Source: Brevundimonas sp. UBA986 (GTDB lineage: Bacteria; Pseudomonadota; Alphaproteobacteria; Caulobacterales; Caulobacteraceae). From it: 9,956 nt of DNA. A program made the translations under genes and the position numbers. Of the stretch, positions 1-6,623 are shown one piece after another (positions within the stretch are counted from its first letter, which is position 1; each line of letters begins with the position of its first letter). Where the stretch lies: positions 4,660 through 14,615 of the forward strand of contig DBBK01000156.1 of NCBI GenBank assembly GCA_002292165.1. The letters run 5' to 3'. The notes below the pieces were generated by a model. That model searched no databases. It was not told the DNA's origin and saw only the letters and a list, made by a program, of their open reading frames with translations.

Positions 1-1212
1 AGCCGCCGCCGACCGGCCGGTGCGGCGCCCGAAGGCGGCCGCTTCCAGCAGGGAGTTGGAGGCCAGACGGTTGGCGCCGTGCACCCCCGTCGCCGCGCAC
101 TCCCCGACCGCGAACAGACCCGGCAGGGTCGTGCGCCCGTCCGGATCGGCGGTGATCCCGCCCATATAGTAGTGGGCCGCCGGGGCCACCGGGACGGGAG
201 TGATGCGCGGATCCAGCCCCGCCGCCATGCATGAGGCGAAGACCGCCGGAAACTCCTTCGGGAAATGCTCACCTATGGCCTTCGTGGCGTCGAGGAACGC
301 GCCGCGCCCCTCGGCCCGCGCCCGGTGCACCGCCCGCGCCACCACGTCGCGTGGGGCCAGATCGGCGTCGTCCGCCGGGCCCAGGATGAAGACCCCGTCC
401 TTGTCGATCAGCCGCGCCCCCTCCCCACGCAGGGCCTCGGTGGCCAGGGGCATGGGATCGAGGCCGACGTCGATGGCCGTCGGGTGGAACTGCATGAACT
501 CCGGGTCCAGCACCTCGGCGCCGGCCTTGTAGGCCAGGGCCAACCCCTCTCCGAGCAGGGCCGCGGGCGTCGTCGTCGCGCCATACAGGCCGCCCGCCCC
601 GCCGGTCGCCAGCACCACGGCCGACGCCAGAACCTCGACCATTTCGGCGCCGTGTCGCTCGATCAGGGCCCCGACCACCCGGCCGGTCTCGTCCTGCAAC
701 AGGCCGCGCAGACGCCCGTCTTCCCAGACCGTGACATGCTCCGCCGCTCGCACGGCGGCCACCAGCGCCGACAGGATCGCCCTGCCCGCGCCGTCGCCGC
801 CGACCCGGGCCACCCGGGCCATCGAATGGGCCGCCTCGCGCGAGACGGCGAAGCCGCCGTCGGCCTCGCGGTCAAAGGGGGCGCCCAGCGAGGCCAGCCA
901 CTCCACCGTCGCCCGGCCGTCGTCGGTCAGGACCTCGGCCGCATGGTGATTGACCAGACCTGCGCCCGCCGCCTCGGTGTCCTTCAGGTGAAGCGCCGGG
1001 GCGTCCTTCGCCGACAGCGCCGCCGCCACCCCGCCCTGGGCCCAGGCGCTCGAGGCGGACTGGAGCAGGGGCGCGGGCGAGACCACCAGCACCTTGGCCG
1101 GCGCGGCTTCCAGCGCCGCCGACAGGCCGGCCAGACCGCCGCCGATGATCAGCGGGCCGTCGTGCCGGAGGCGCTCTCTCGCGCCGACCCCACTCGAAAT
1201 GATCCGGGCCAC
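1..1212 (-). CDS. nadB: L-aspartate oxidase, 3' end cut by the window edge
   Basis: FAD enzyme that oxidises L-aspartate to iminoaspartate, the first step of de novo NAD synthesis; the product is passed to NadA. The 404 visible residues include the dinucleotide-binding loop GGGLAGL (24-30) after a short N-terminus, SSAWAQGGVAA (54-64), FMQFHPTA (239-246), the LRGEGARL segment (261-268) with its conserved Arg, PRDVVARA (287-294), and the family signature HGANRLASNSLLE (378-390). Family members usually run to about 510-540 residues, so roughly the last quarter lies left of the window. The start is GTG at 1212, one base after the nadA stop; no other ATG, GTG or TTG lies in frame before the FAD loop. 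A GGAG about 10 nt upstream, inside the end of nadA, could serve as ribosome site. The spacing implies translational coupling to nadA; nadC may follow outside the window. Function is clear from motifs. Confidence 0.96.
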   Translation of the reverse strand, partial: MARIISSGVGARERLRHDGPLIIGGGLAGLSAALEAAPAKVLVVSPAPLLQSASSAWAQGGVAAALSAKDAPALHLKDTEAAGAGLVNHHAAEVLTDDGRATVEWLASLGAPFDREADGGFAVSREAAHSMARVARVGGDGAGRAILSALVAAVRAAEHVTVWEDGRLRGLLQDETGRVVGALIERHGAEMVEVLASAVVLATGGAGGLYGATTTPAALLGEGLALAYKAGAEVLDPEFMQFHPTAIDVGLDPMPLATEALRGEGARLIDKDGVFILGPADDADLAPRDVVARAVHRARAEGRGAFLDATKAIGEHFPKEFPAVFASCMAAGLDPRITPVPVAPAAHYYMGGITADPDGRTTLPGLFAVGECAATGVHGANRLASNSLLEAAAFGRRTGRSAAA

Positions 1213-1213
1213 C

Positions 1214-2293
1214 TCAGATCAGCTCCACCGCGACGTGGTGTTTGGCCTTCACAAGGTCATAGCGCGCCGGGATCGGCGGCGGCGGCAGGTCGATCATCCG
1301 CTGCACGGCGAGCGCGGCCTTCTCGATCATCTCCGGCTCGACGGTCACCTCGAACTTCATGTCGCGCAGGCAGTCGCGGATGTTCTCCAGGGTGATGCGC
1401 TTCATGTAGGGGCACATGTTGCACGGGCCGATGAAGTTCACCTCGGGCACGTCGCCCTTGATGTTCGACGCCATCGAGCATTCGGTGATCAGCACCACCT
1501 GCCTGGGCTTCTTCGCCATCACATAGTCGGTCATCGCTGCGGTCGATCCGGCGAAGTCGGCGGCCGACAGGACGTCCTCGGGGCATTCGGGGTGGGCGAG
1601 GATTTCGGCGCCCGGATAGGCCGCGCGCATCTCGGCGATGTCGGCCCCGGTGAAGCGCTCATGCACGATGCAGCGGCCCTTCCAGGCGATGATGCCGACA
1701 TTGGTCTGGGCCGCGACGTTGCGCGCCAGGAACTCGTCGGGGATCAGGATGACCTTGTCGACGCCCCACTCCTTCGCCGCCCATTCCACCACCTGCACGG
1801 CGTTGGCCGAGGTGCAGCAGATGTCGGTCTCGGCTTTCACGTCGGCGGTCGTATTGACATAGGTGACCACCGGCAGGCCGGGGTAGCGCTGCTTGATCAG
1901 CCGAACATCCTCGCCCGTGATGGCCTCGGCCAGCGAACAGCCGGCCTTCAGGTCCGGGATCAGGACGGTCTTGTCCGGCGACAGGATCTTCGAGGTCTCG
2001 GCCATGAAGTGGACGCCGGCCTGGACGATCACCTTCGCGTTCGACCGCGCGGCCTCCTTGGCCAGACCCAGGCTGTCGCCGACATAGTCGCCGACGCCGT
2101 GGAAGATCTCGGGCGTCATATAGTTGTGGGCCAGGATGACGGCGTCGCGCTCCTTCTTCAGGCGGTTGATCTCGACGATCAGCTCCGCCTGGGCCGGCCA
2201 TTCGATCGGGGTGACGTGGTCCTTGACCTTCTCCCAGACCGGGGCCGTCTCGCGCGCCGTGCGCTCCGAAAGACCGAACATTCCATCCGCCAT
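1214..2293 (-). CDS. nadA: Quinolinate synthase A (4Fe-4S enzyme)
   Basis: Condenses iminoaspartate from NadB with dihydroxyacetone phosphate to quinolinate, in the cytosol. The product is 359 residues, normal for the family. Landmarks are ILAHNYMTPEI (53-63), GDSLGLAKEA (72-81), VHFMAETSKIL (94-104), YVNTTADVKAE (145-155), DICCTSANA (157-165), GRCIVHERF (206-214) and GPCNMCPYMKR (289-299). The three cluster cysteines, by analogy with E. coli Cys113, Cys200 and Cys297, are most likely Cys119 (KAGCSLAE), Cys208 (GRCIVHE) and Cys294 (CNMCP). The frame is open for 44 more codons upstream, but ATG 2293 is preferred: it has AGGAGG 7 nt before it, and the extension would run through the AT-rich promoter and palindrome and resembles no part of NadA. 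It is first in the operon with nadB and divergent from ilvA. Confidence 0.97.
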   Translation of the reverse strand: MADGMFGLSERTARETAPVWEKVKDHVTPIEWPAQAELIVEINRLKKERDAVILAHNYMTPEIFHGVGDYVGDSLGLAKEAARSNAKVIVQAGVHFMAETSKILSPDKTVLIPDLKAGCSLAEAITGEDVRLIKQRYPGLPVVTYVNTTADVKAETDICCTSANAVQVVEWAAKEWGVDKVILIPDEFLARNVAAQTNVGIIAWKGRCIVHERFTGADIAEMRAAYPGAEILAHPECPEDVLSAADFAGSTAAMTDYVMAKKPRQVVLITECSMASNIKGDVPEVNFIGPCNMCPYMKRITLENIRDCLRDMKFEVTVEPEMIEKAALAVQRMIDLPPPPIPARYDLVKAKHHVAVELI

Positions 2294-2300
2294 CGCGGGT

Positions 2301-2306
2301 CCTCCT
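2301..2306 (-). promoter_or_regulatory. Shine-Dalgarno site of nadA
   Basis: Perfect AGGAGG on the minus strand, 7 nt before ATG 2293. It decides this start over the upstream in-frame ATG at 2425. Confidence 0.85.
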
Positions 2307-2332
2307 GATGGGCGTTCTCGATCGCCCCGACT

Positions 2333-2351
2333 TATGCTCAACTTGAACATA
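2333..2351. promoter_or_regulatory. Candidate operator of nadAB (19-bp palindrome)
   Basis: TATGCTCAACTTGAACATA is an inverted repeat with 8 of 9 base pairs matching around a central C, 40 bp upstream of the nadA start and in AT-rich DNA within a GC-rich region. The right half overlaps a second imperfect repeat, TTGAA (2343-2347) and TTCAA (2358-2362). With the promoter proposed at 2361-2388 it would lie at or just after the transcription start, as expected for a repressor site. In related alphaproteobacteria nadABC genes are controlled by the repressor NadQ; assigning this site to NadQ is inference, and no nadQ gene is in the window. Confidence 0.5.
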
Positions 2352-2360
2352 TGTGCATTC

Positions 2361-2388
2361 AATGTAGGCCGATCTTCGTGGGGCGCAA
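2361..2388 (-). promoter_or_regulatory. Possible sigma-70-type promoter of nadA
   Basis: On the minus strand TTGCGC (2388-2383), a 16-nt spacer and TACATT (2366-2361) give a weak -35/-10 pair. Transcription would start near 2354, immediately upstream of the 19-bp palindrome. Only partial consensus matches; the call rests mostly on position. Confidence 0.3.
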
Positions 2389-2401
2389 GCGTAAATGCGC
2401 C
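2382..2401. repeat. Inverted repeat in the nadA-ilvA intergenic region
   Basis: GGCGCA (2382-2387) and TGCGCC (2396-2401) are perfect complements with an 8-nt spacer. It lies between the divergent genes and overlaps the proposed nadA -35. It could be a regulator site or chance in GC-rich DNA. Confidence 0.3.
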
Positions 2402-2569
2402 GGATCGCGACGGGTTTTCCTTCACGCCGAAAAAGCAAAACTCTCTGCCTCAGGGGCAAACGCTCGCTCGCACGCGACCGTAAAAGCGGTGCATTAATGC
2501 TCGACCCAGCATCGACGGCAGCCTAGACGACAGCTTCCTTTCTCACCTCGCTGATTTTCCGAGACGTTC
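2402..2569 (+). promoter_or_regulatory. ilvA upstream region; promoter expected, not resolved
   Basis: About 170 nt lead to the ilvA start without a convincing gene. There is a perfect 10-bp palindrome GCATTAATGC at 2491-2500. I find no clear -35/-10 pair, no run of Ile/Val/Leu/Thr codons in a short leader frame, and no terminator-antiterminator pair, so nothing supports ilvA attenuation. The ribosome site is also weak (GAG about 8 nt before the GTG start). Confidence 0.3.
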
Positions 2570-4084
2570 GTGCAAGACACCATCCGCCGCATCCTGACCG
2601 CCCGGGTCTATGACGTGGCCGAAGAAACCGCCCTCGACGCCCTGACCCGGCTATCGCGGCGCCTCGACCGCCCGGTCTTCCTGAAGCGCGAGGACCTGCA
2701 GCCGGTCTTCTCGTTCAAGATCCGCGGCGCCTACAACCGCATTGCCAATCTGTCCGAGGCCGAACTGGCGCGCGGCGTCATCTGCGCCTCGGCCGGCAAC
2801 CACGCGCAAGGTGTGGCCCTGGCCGCCGCCACGCGAGGCGCCAAGTCGACCATCGTCATGCCGGTGACCACCCCGGGCATCAAGGTCGCGGCCGTGCGTG
2901 CGCGCGGCGGCGAGGTGGTGCTGCACGGCGACGGCTTCGACGACGCCTATGCCCATGCCCGCGAGATCGAGGCGAAGACCGGCGCCACCTTCGTCCACCC
3001 CTTCGACGACCCCGACGTCATCGCCGGTCAGGGCACCGTCGGGCTGGAAATCCTGCGCCAGCATCCCGACACGATCGACGCCGTCTTCGTGCCTATCGGC
3101 GGCGGCGGCCTGGCGGCGGGGGTCGCGGCCATCGTGCGCTTCCTGCGGCCGGGCACGAAGATCATCGGGGTCGAGCCCGTTGACGCCCCGACGATGAAGG
3201 CCTCCATCGAGGCGGGCCATGTCGTCACCCTCGATCAGGTCGGCCTGTTCGCCGACGGGGTGGCGGTGCGCCGGGCCGGGGACCTGACGTTCGAACTGTG
3301 CAAGGACCTGCTGGACGACATCGTCCTCGTCGACACCGACGCCATCTGCGCGGCGGTGAAGGACATCTTCGACGACGTCCGCGCCGTCGCCGAACCGGCA
3401 GGCGCCCTGGCGCTGGCGGGCCTCAAGGTCTGGGCCGCCGCCAATCCCGGATCGGGGGCGCTGGTGGCCATCAACTCGGGCGCCAACCTCAATTTCGACC
3501 GGCTGCGTCACGTCGCCGAACGGGCCGAGATCGGCGAGGGCGCCGAAGCCCTGCTGGCCGTCGCCCTGCCCGACGACCGCGACGCCTATCGCCGCTTCCT
3601 GGGTTCGCTCGACGGCCGCTCGGTGACCGAGTTCAACTACCGTTGGAGCAATACCGGCGCGGCCCACTTCTTCGTCGGTGTCGGGCTGAAGGACGGCGCG
3701 GCCGAGAAGGACGCCCTGATCGCGGCCCTGCGCGCTGACGGCTATTCGGTCGAGGACATGAGCGAGAACGAGACCGCCAAGCTGCACGTCCGCTATATGG
3801 TCGGCGGCCGCGCCACGGGTCTGGGCGACGAACGCATCCTGCGCTTCCAGTTCCCCGAACGCCCCGGCGCCTTCCTGCGCTTCCTCAACAGCCTGCAGCC
3901 CGCCTGGGCCCTGACCCTGTTCCACTACCGCAACCACGGCGATGACGTCGGCCGGGTGCTGGCCGGCGTCTCGGTCCAGCCCGGCGAACGCGAGGCCCTG
4001 GTCGCGGCGCTCGACGGATTGGGCTATCCCTACGTCGACGAGACCGACAACCCGGCCAGTCGCCTGTTCCTCGACGGAGTGTGA
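2570..4084 (+). CDS. ilvA: L-threonine dehydratase (deaminase), biosynthetic type
   Basis: PLP enzyme turning L-threonine into 2-oxobutanoate and ammonia, the first step to isoleucine. The product is 504 residues, the length of the long biosynthetic form. The catalytic domain (about 15-320) shows LKREDLQPVFSFKIRGAYN with the PLP lysine at Lys50, SAGNHAQGVA (74-83), the phosphate-binding loop GGGGLAAG (177-184) and NSGANLNFDRL (302-312). The C-terminal part holds two ACT-like modules, about 325-400 (start of module EGAEALLAVALP) and 420-495 (FQFPERPGAFLRFLNSL), which in this family bind isoleucine or valine for feedback control. The start is GTG 2570, giving the usual short N-terminus. It is divergent from nadA; the LamG gene follows after 4 nt, so both probably share a transcript. 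A long minus-strand frame across the gene is a GC-bias shadow. Confidence 0.95.
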   Translation: MQDTIRRILTARVYDVAEETALDALTRLSRRLDRPVFLKREDLQPVFSFKIRGAYNRIANLSEAELARGVICASAGNHAQGVALAAATRGAKSTIVMPVTTPGIKVAAVRARGGEVVLHGDGFDDAYAHAREIEAKTGATFVHPFDDPDVIAGQGTVGLEILRQHPDTIDAVFVPIGGGGLAAGVAAIVRFLRPGTKIIGVEPVDAPTMKASIEAGHVVTLDQVGLFADGVAVRRAGDLTFELCKDLLDDIVLVDTDAICAAVKDIFDDVRAVAEPAGALALAGLKVWAAANPGSGALVAINSGANLNFDRLRHVAERAEIGEGAEALLAVALPDDRDAYRRFLGSLDGRSVTEFNYRWSNTGAAHFFVGVGLKDGAAEKDALIAALRADGYSVEDMSENETAKLHVRYMVGGRATGLGDERILRFQFPERPGAFLRFLNSLQPAWALTLFHYRNHGDDVGRVLAGVSVQPGEREALVAALDGLGYPYVDETDNPASRLFLDGV

Positions 4085-4088
4085 CCCC

Positions 4089-4817
4089 ATGCGCAGCGAC
4101 GCCACCCGCCGCGACCTGATCCTCGCGGCCGCCGCCGCGCCCCTTCTCGCCGCGACCTCCGCCTGCGCGACCCCGCTCTTCCCGAAGTCCCGTGACGCGG
4201 CCGGTCAGGTCTGGACCTTCGATAAACTCGCCGACATCGGCGGCCATCCGACCCATGTCGAGGGCGCGCCCGTCCTGACCGACAGCCCCTGGGGTCAGGC
4301 GGTGAAGTTCGACGGCGTCGACGACGCCCTGTTCATCGATGACCACCCGCTGGCCGGCGCCGAACACTTCACCTTCGAGGCCCTGTTCCGTCCCGACGGC
4401 GGCGCCTTCGAGCAGCGCTGGTTCCACCTCGCCGTCGACGAGCCCGCTCCGGCGGACGGCTCGGCGCCGATCGGGACCCGCTTCCTGTTCGAGATCCGGG
4501 TGGTCGAAAACGAATGGTACCTCGACGCCTTCACCAAGGGCGAGGGCTATAATCTGACCCTGATCGACCCGGCCAAACGCTTCCCCGTCGGCCAGTGGTT
4601 CCATGTGGCCCAAACGTATGACGGGACCACCTACCGCAGCTTCGTCAACGGGGTGGTCCAGGCCGAGGGCCCGCTGGCCTTCAAGCCGCAGGGTCCCGGC
4701 AAGTCTTCGGTCGGCTGCCGCTTCAACAAGCGCAACTACTTTAACGGCGCGGTCCGCGAGGCCCGCTTCCACGCCGAGGCCCTGACGCCCGACCGGTTCA
4801 GCAACCCGTTCGCCTGA
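4089..4817 (+). CDS. Exported LamG/concanavalin-fold protein with Tat-type signal
   Basis: 242-residue protein whose exact role is unknown. The N-terminus has twin arginines (Arg7-Arg8, TRRDLIL), a hydrophobic alanine-rich stretch (9-25) and a small-residue site TSAC ending at Cys26, so it is probably exported by the Tat route. Cys26 may be lipidated, though the -3 residue (Thr) is unusual for a lipobox; cleavage by signal peptidase I near ACA is the alternative. The rest (about 40-235) looks like one LamG/jelly-roll domain: VKFDGVDDALFI (72-83), FTFEALFRPD (94-103), GQWFHVAQTYDGTTYRSFVNG (168-188, with the typical WxHVAxTYDG core) and FNGAVREARFHAEAL (218-232). Such domains bind sugars or act in adhesion or hydrolysis; no catalytic residues are evident. 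ATG 4089 is 4 nt after the ilvA stop, with a GGAG about 10 nt upstream. The same frame is open further into ilvA, but that part reads as shadow sequence. Confidence 0.8.
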   Translation: MRSDATRRDLILAAAAAPLLAATSACATPLFPKSRDAAGQVWTFDKLADIGGHPTHVEGAPVLTDSPWGQAVKFDGVDDALFIDDHPLAGAEHFTFEALFRPDGGAFEQRWFHLAVDEPAPADGSAPIGTRFLFEIRVVENEWYLDAFTKGEGYNLTLIDPAKRFPVGQWFHVAQTYDGTTYRSFVNGVVQAEGPLAFKPQGPGKSSVGCRFNKRNYFNGAVREARFHAEALTPDRFSNPFA

Positions 4818-4822
4818 AGGCC

Positions 4823-4840
4823 TGAGGCTACGAGGCCTCA
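4823..4840. terminator. Possible hairpin between convergent genes
   Basis: TGAGGC (4823-4828) and GCCTCA (4835-4840) pair with a 6-nt loop and span the end of the histidine kinase gene, just after the LamG stop. The genes converge with 10 nt between stops, so a two-way terminator is plausible, but no T-run follows on either strand. Confidence 0.3.
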
Positions 4841-6054
4841 CCCTCGACCGAAGCCCAGACGGGCATCACGAAGCGAAATCGCGTGCGTTCCGCCGTCGAT
4901 TCCGCATCCAGCGATCCGGCGTGCCCCTTGGCGATCTGTGAGGCGATGTAGAGCCCAAGCCCAAGCCCGGCCTGCGGCTCATCATTCTTCGGACGGTGGA
5001 AGGGCTTGAACAGATGCGGCAGGGCGTGGTCCGGGATCGGGTCGCCCGAGTTGGTGACCGACAGTTCGAAGAACTCGCCCTCGCACAGGGCGTGAACATG
5101 CACCACGCCGTCAGCCGCGCCATGGGTCAGGGCGTTGGCCAACAGGTTGGACAACAATTGCCCCACCCGGTCGGGATCGCAGGCGACCGGCCGGTCCACC
5201 CGGATATCGGTGATGATGGTGCTGTCGGGCCAGGCGCTGCGCAGTTCCTGCACCACCTGTTCGATAACGTCATGCACCCGGGCCTCGGCCTGACGCGCCA
5301 GCGGAACGCCGCCACCCAGCCGCCCCCGCGCGAAGTCCAGGACGTCGGCGATCAGCCGTTCCATCCGGTGGCCGCTGGCTTCCATCTGACTGACGATCAG
5401 CCGGGCCCGGTCGTTCAACGGGGTGGTCTTCAACAAGGTCGCGCCCGCCTGGATCGCCGCCAGCGGATTGCGCAGGTCGTGACCGAGGACGGCGATGAAC
5501 TGATCGCGCAGCACCGCCGCCTCGCCAGCATCAATCAGAGCGGCCTCTGAGGCGGCCAGTTGGTCCCCGGCGTCCAGATGGAAGGCGATCAGTTCGGCGA
5601 ACAGTTTGAACATCGACCGGGTGTGGGGCGTGTCGACGACATGCGGGTTGGGATCGATGGCGCACAGGGTGCCGAACATCTCGCCGTTGGCGCGGACGAT
5701 GGGGAAGGAGATATAGCCGCGCAAGCCATAGGTCCGAGGCGTGTGATGATCGCGATAGGCCGGGTCGGCCTGGGCGTCGTCGAACACGATGGGTTCACGG
5801 CTGTCGCGGATCTCGTCGCACAGGGTGGTCTTGAGCGGCAGTTCCCCGCCGACCGGCAGCCCGAACCCGATCTCGTCGCGCACAGCGCAGGCCGTCCAGT
5901 GCGTTTCAGTCACCCGCGCGACGGCCGCGAAGCCCATGCCGGTGATGCGGCAGACGACGTCGAGGATATTTTCGACCGCCGCGATGCCCGCCACCGCCGC
6001 GATGTCGCGATCGATGTCTGTCACGCCCTTCGAGGTCGGATCAGAAAAAACCAT
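4828..6054 (-). CDS. GAF-domain sensor histidine kinase, soluble
   Basis: 408-residue two-component kinase with no membrane segment, so it probably senses a cytosolic signal. Residues about 25-165 form a GAF domain (THWTACAVRDEIGFGLP at 51-67; GYISFPIVRANGEMFGTLCAIDP at 113-135, core residues only). HisKA follows with FIAVLGHDLRNPLAA (186-200), phospho-acceptor His192. The ATPase domain has an N-box LLSNLLANALTHG (300-312; Asn303, Asn307), an F-like box HLFKPFHRP (347-355) and a G2 box GLGLGLYIA (363-371). The usual DxGxG G1 box reads NSGDPIP (335-341), a known variant among such kinases. ATG 6054 is chosen because GAF begins soon after; the upstream frame overlaps ogt and reads as shadow. 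No good Shine-Dalgarno precedes it. It lies 29 nt behind ogt and may be cotranscribed. No response regulator is adjacent, so the partner is unknown. Confidence 0.88.
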   Translation of the reverse strand: MVFSDPTSKGVTDIDRDIAAVAGIAAVENILDVVCRITGMGFAAVARVTETHWTACAVRDEIGFGLPVGGELPLKTTLCDEIRDSREPIVFDDAQADPAYRDHHTPRTYGLRGYISFPIVRANGEMFGTLCAIDPNPHVVDTPHTRSMFKLFAELIAFHLDAGDQLAASEAALIDAGEAAVLRDQFIAVLGHDLRNPLAAIQAGATLLKTTPLNDRARLIVSQMEASGHRMERLIADVLDFARGRLGGGVPLARQAEARVHDVIEQVVQELRSAWPDSTIITDIRVDRPVACDPDRVGQLLSNLLANALTHGAADGVVHVHALCEGEFFELSVTNSGDPIPDHALPHLFKPFHRPKNDEPQAGLGLGLYIASQIAKGHAGSLDAESTAERTRFRFVMPVWASVEGEAS

Positions 6055-6068
6055 GTAGTCTGTGTAGC

Positions 6069-6087
6069 TTAACCGCGCGTCGGTTAA
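6069..6087. promoter_or_regulatory. Inverted repeat TTAACCG-N5-CGGTTAA between ogt and the kinase gene
   Basis: Perfect 7-bp arms (6069-6075 and 6081-6087) around CGCGT. The right arm contains the ogt stop codon, and the left arm ends 14 nt before the kinase ATG. The TTAA ends recall CtrA half sites, but they are separated by 11 nt, not the 7 of the CtrA consensus. There is no T-run, so a terminator is unlikely; an operator or a small hairpin controlling kinase expression is possible. Confidence 0.35.
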
Positions 6088-6623
6088 AACGGCTGTTTCG
6101 GCACAGGCCGTTCGTGGTCGAGCAGCCAGCGCTTGCGCTCCAGCCCGCCCGCATAGCCGGTCAGGGTCCCGTTCGCCCCGATCACCCGGTGGCAGGGCAC
6201 GATGACCGCGACCGGATTCTGGCCGTTGGCCAGCCCCGCCGCCCGCACCGCCTTCGGCTTGCCGATCGCCGCGGCCAGCTGGCCATAGGTGCGGGTCTCG
6301 CCCGCCGGAATGTCCCGCAGCGCGGCCCATACCGAGCGCTGGAAGTCTGTGCCCGCCGTCTTCACCGTCAGCCCGTCGAGCGCCTTGTGGTTCCCGGCGA
6401 AATAGGCCGCGACCGCGTCGCGCACCGCTTCCGGCGCGCGACCATCCGCCAACGGAGCGTCGCCATAGTGACGACGCAGCAGCCGGTGCATCCGGTCTTC
6501 ATAGCCGGCGAAATCCAGCGCCCGCACGCAGCCTTCCGGATCGACGACCAGCAGCACGGTTCCGACGGGGGTCTCGATCCGGTCGAGCGTCAGCTTCAGG
6601 GGTTCAGGCCGCTTCGAGGCCAT
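6084..6623 (-). CDS. ogt: Methylated-DNA--[protein]-cysteine S-methyltransferase
   Basis: Suicide repair protein that takes the alkyl group from O6-alkylguanine onto its own cysteine. The product is 179 residues, full length. The N-terminal ribonuclease-H-like domain (about 12-90) begins RIETPVGTVLLV (15-26) with the usual xTPxG entry. The C-terminal winged-helix domain (about 92-170) starts FQRSVWAALRDIPAGETRTYG (94-114). The nucleotide-flipping Arg127 lies in KAVRAAGLANGQNP (124-137), where RAA replaces the more common RAV. The active site PCHRVIG (143-149) has acceptor Cys144, followed by GYAGGLERKRWLL (156-168). The ATG at 6623 lies inside the end of the upstream ada gene (20-nt overlap), so the two are translationally coupled. 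This protein supplies the O6-methylguanine repair domain that the upstream Ada lacks. Family identity is certain; ogt versus another MGMT symbol is a naming matter. Confidence 0.96.
   Translation of the reverse strand: MASKRPEPLKLTLDRIETPVGTVLLVVDPEGCVRALDFAGYEDRMHRLLRRHYGDAPLADGRAPEAVRDAVAAYFAGNHKALDGLTVKTAGTDFQRSVWAALRDIPAGETRTYGQLAAAIGKPKAVRAAGLANGQNPVAVIVPCHRVIGANGTLTGYAGGLERKRWLLDHERPVPKQPF

Noticed and set aside
265..2308. Two long plus-strand frames (376 and 404 codons) across nadB and nadA
   Set aside because: Composition is Arg/Gly/His-rich without motifs, and both lie antisense to clear NadB and NadA genes.
2294..2425. 44-residue N-terminal extension of nadA
   Set aside because: It would cross the promoter and palindrome, while AGGAGG precedes ATG 2293.
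2651..4105. A 484-codon open frame on the minus strand across ilvA
   Set aside because: It is antisense to a gene with all IlvA motifs, has no recognisable motifs, and long antisense frames are usual in GC-rich coding DNA.
6069..6087. CtrA binding site
   Set aside because: TTAA elements are 11 nt apart instead of the 7 in the CtrA consensus; kept only as an inverted repeat.
6055..6330. N-terminal extension of the histidine kinase into ogt
   Set aside because: The extra residues are low-complexity Gly/Arg/Ala shadow of ogt; the GAF domain begins just after ATG 6054.
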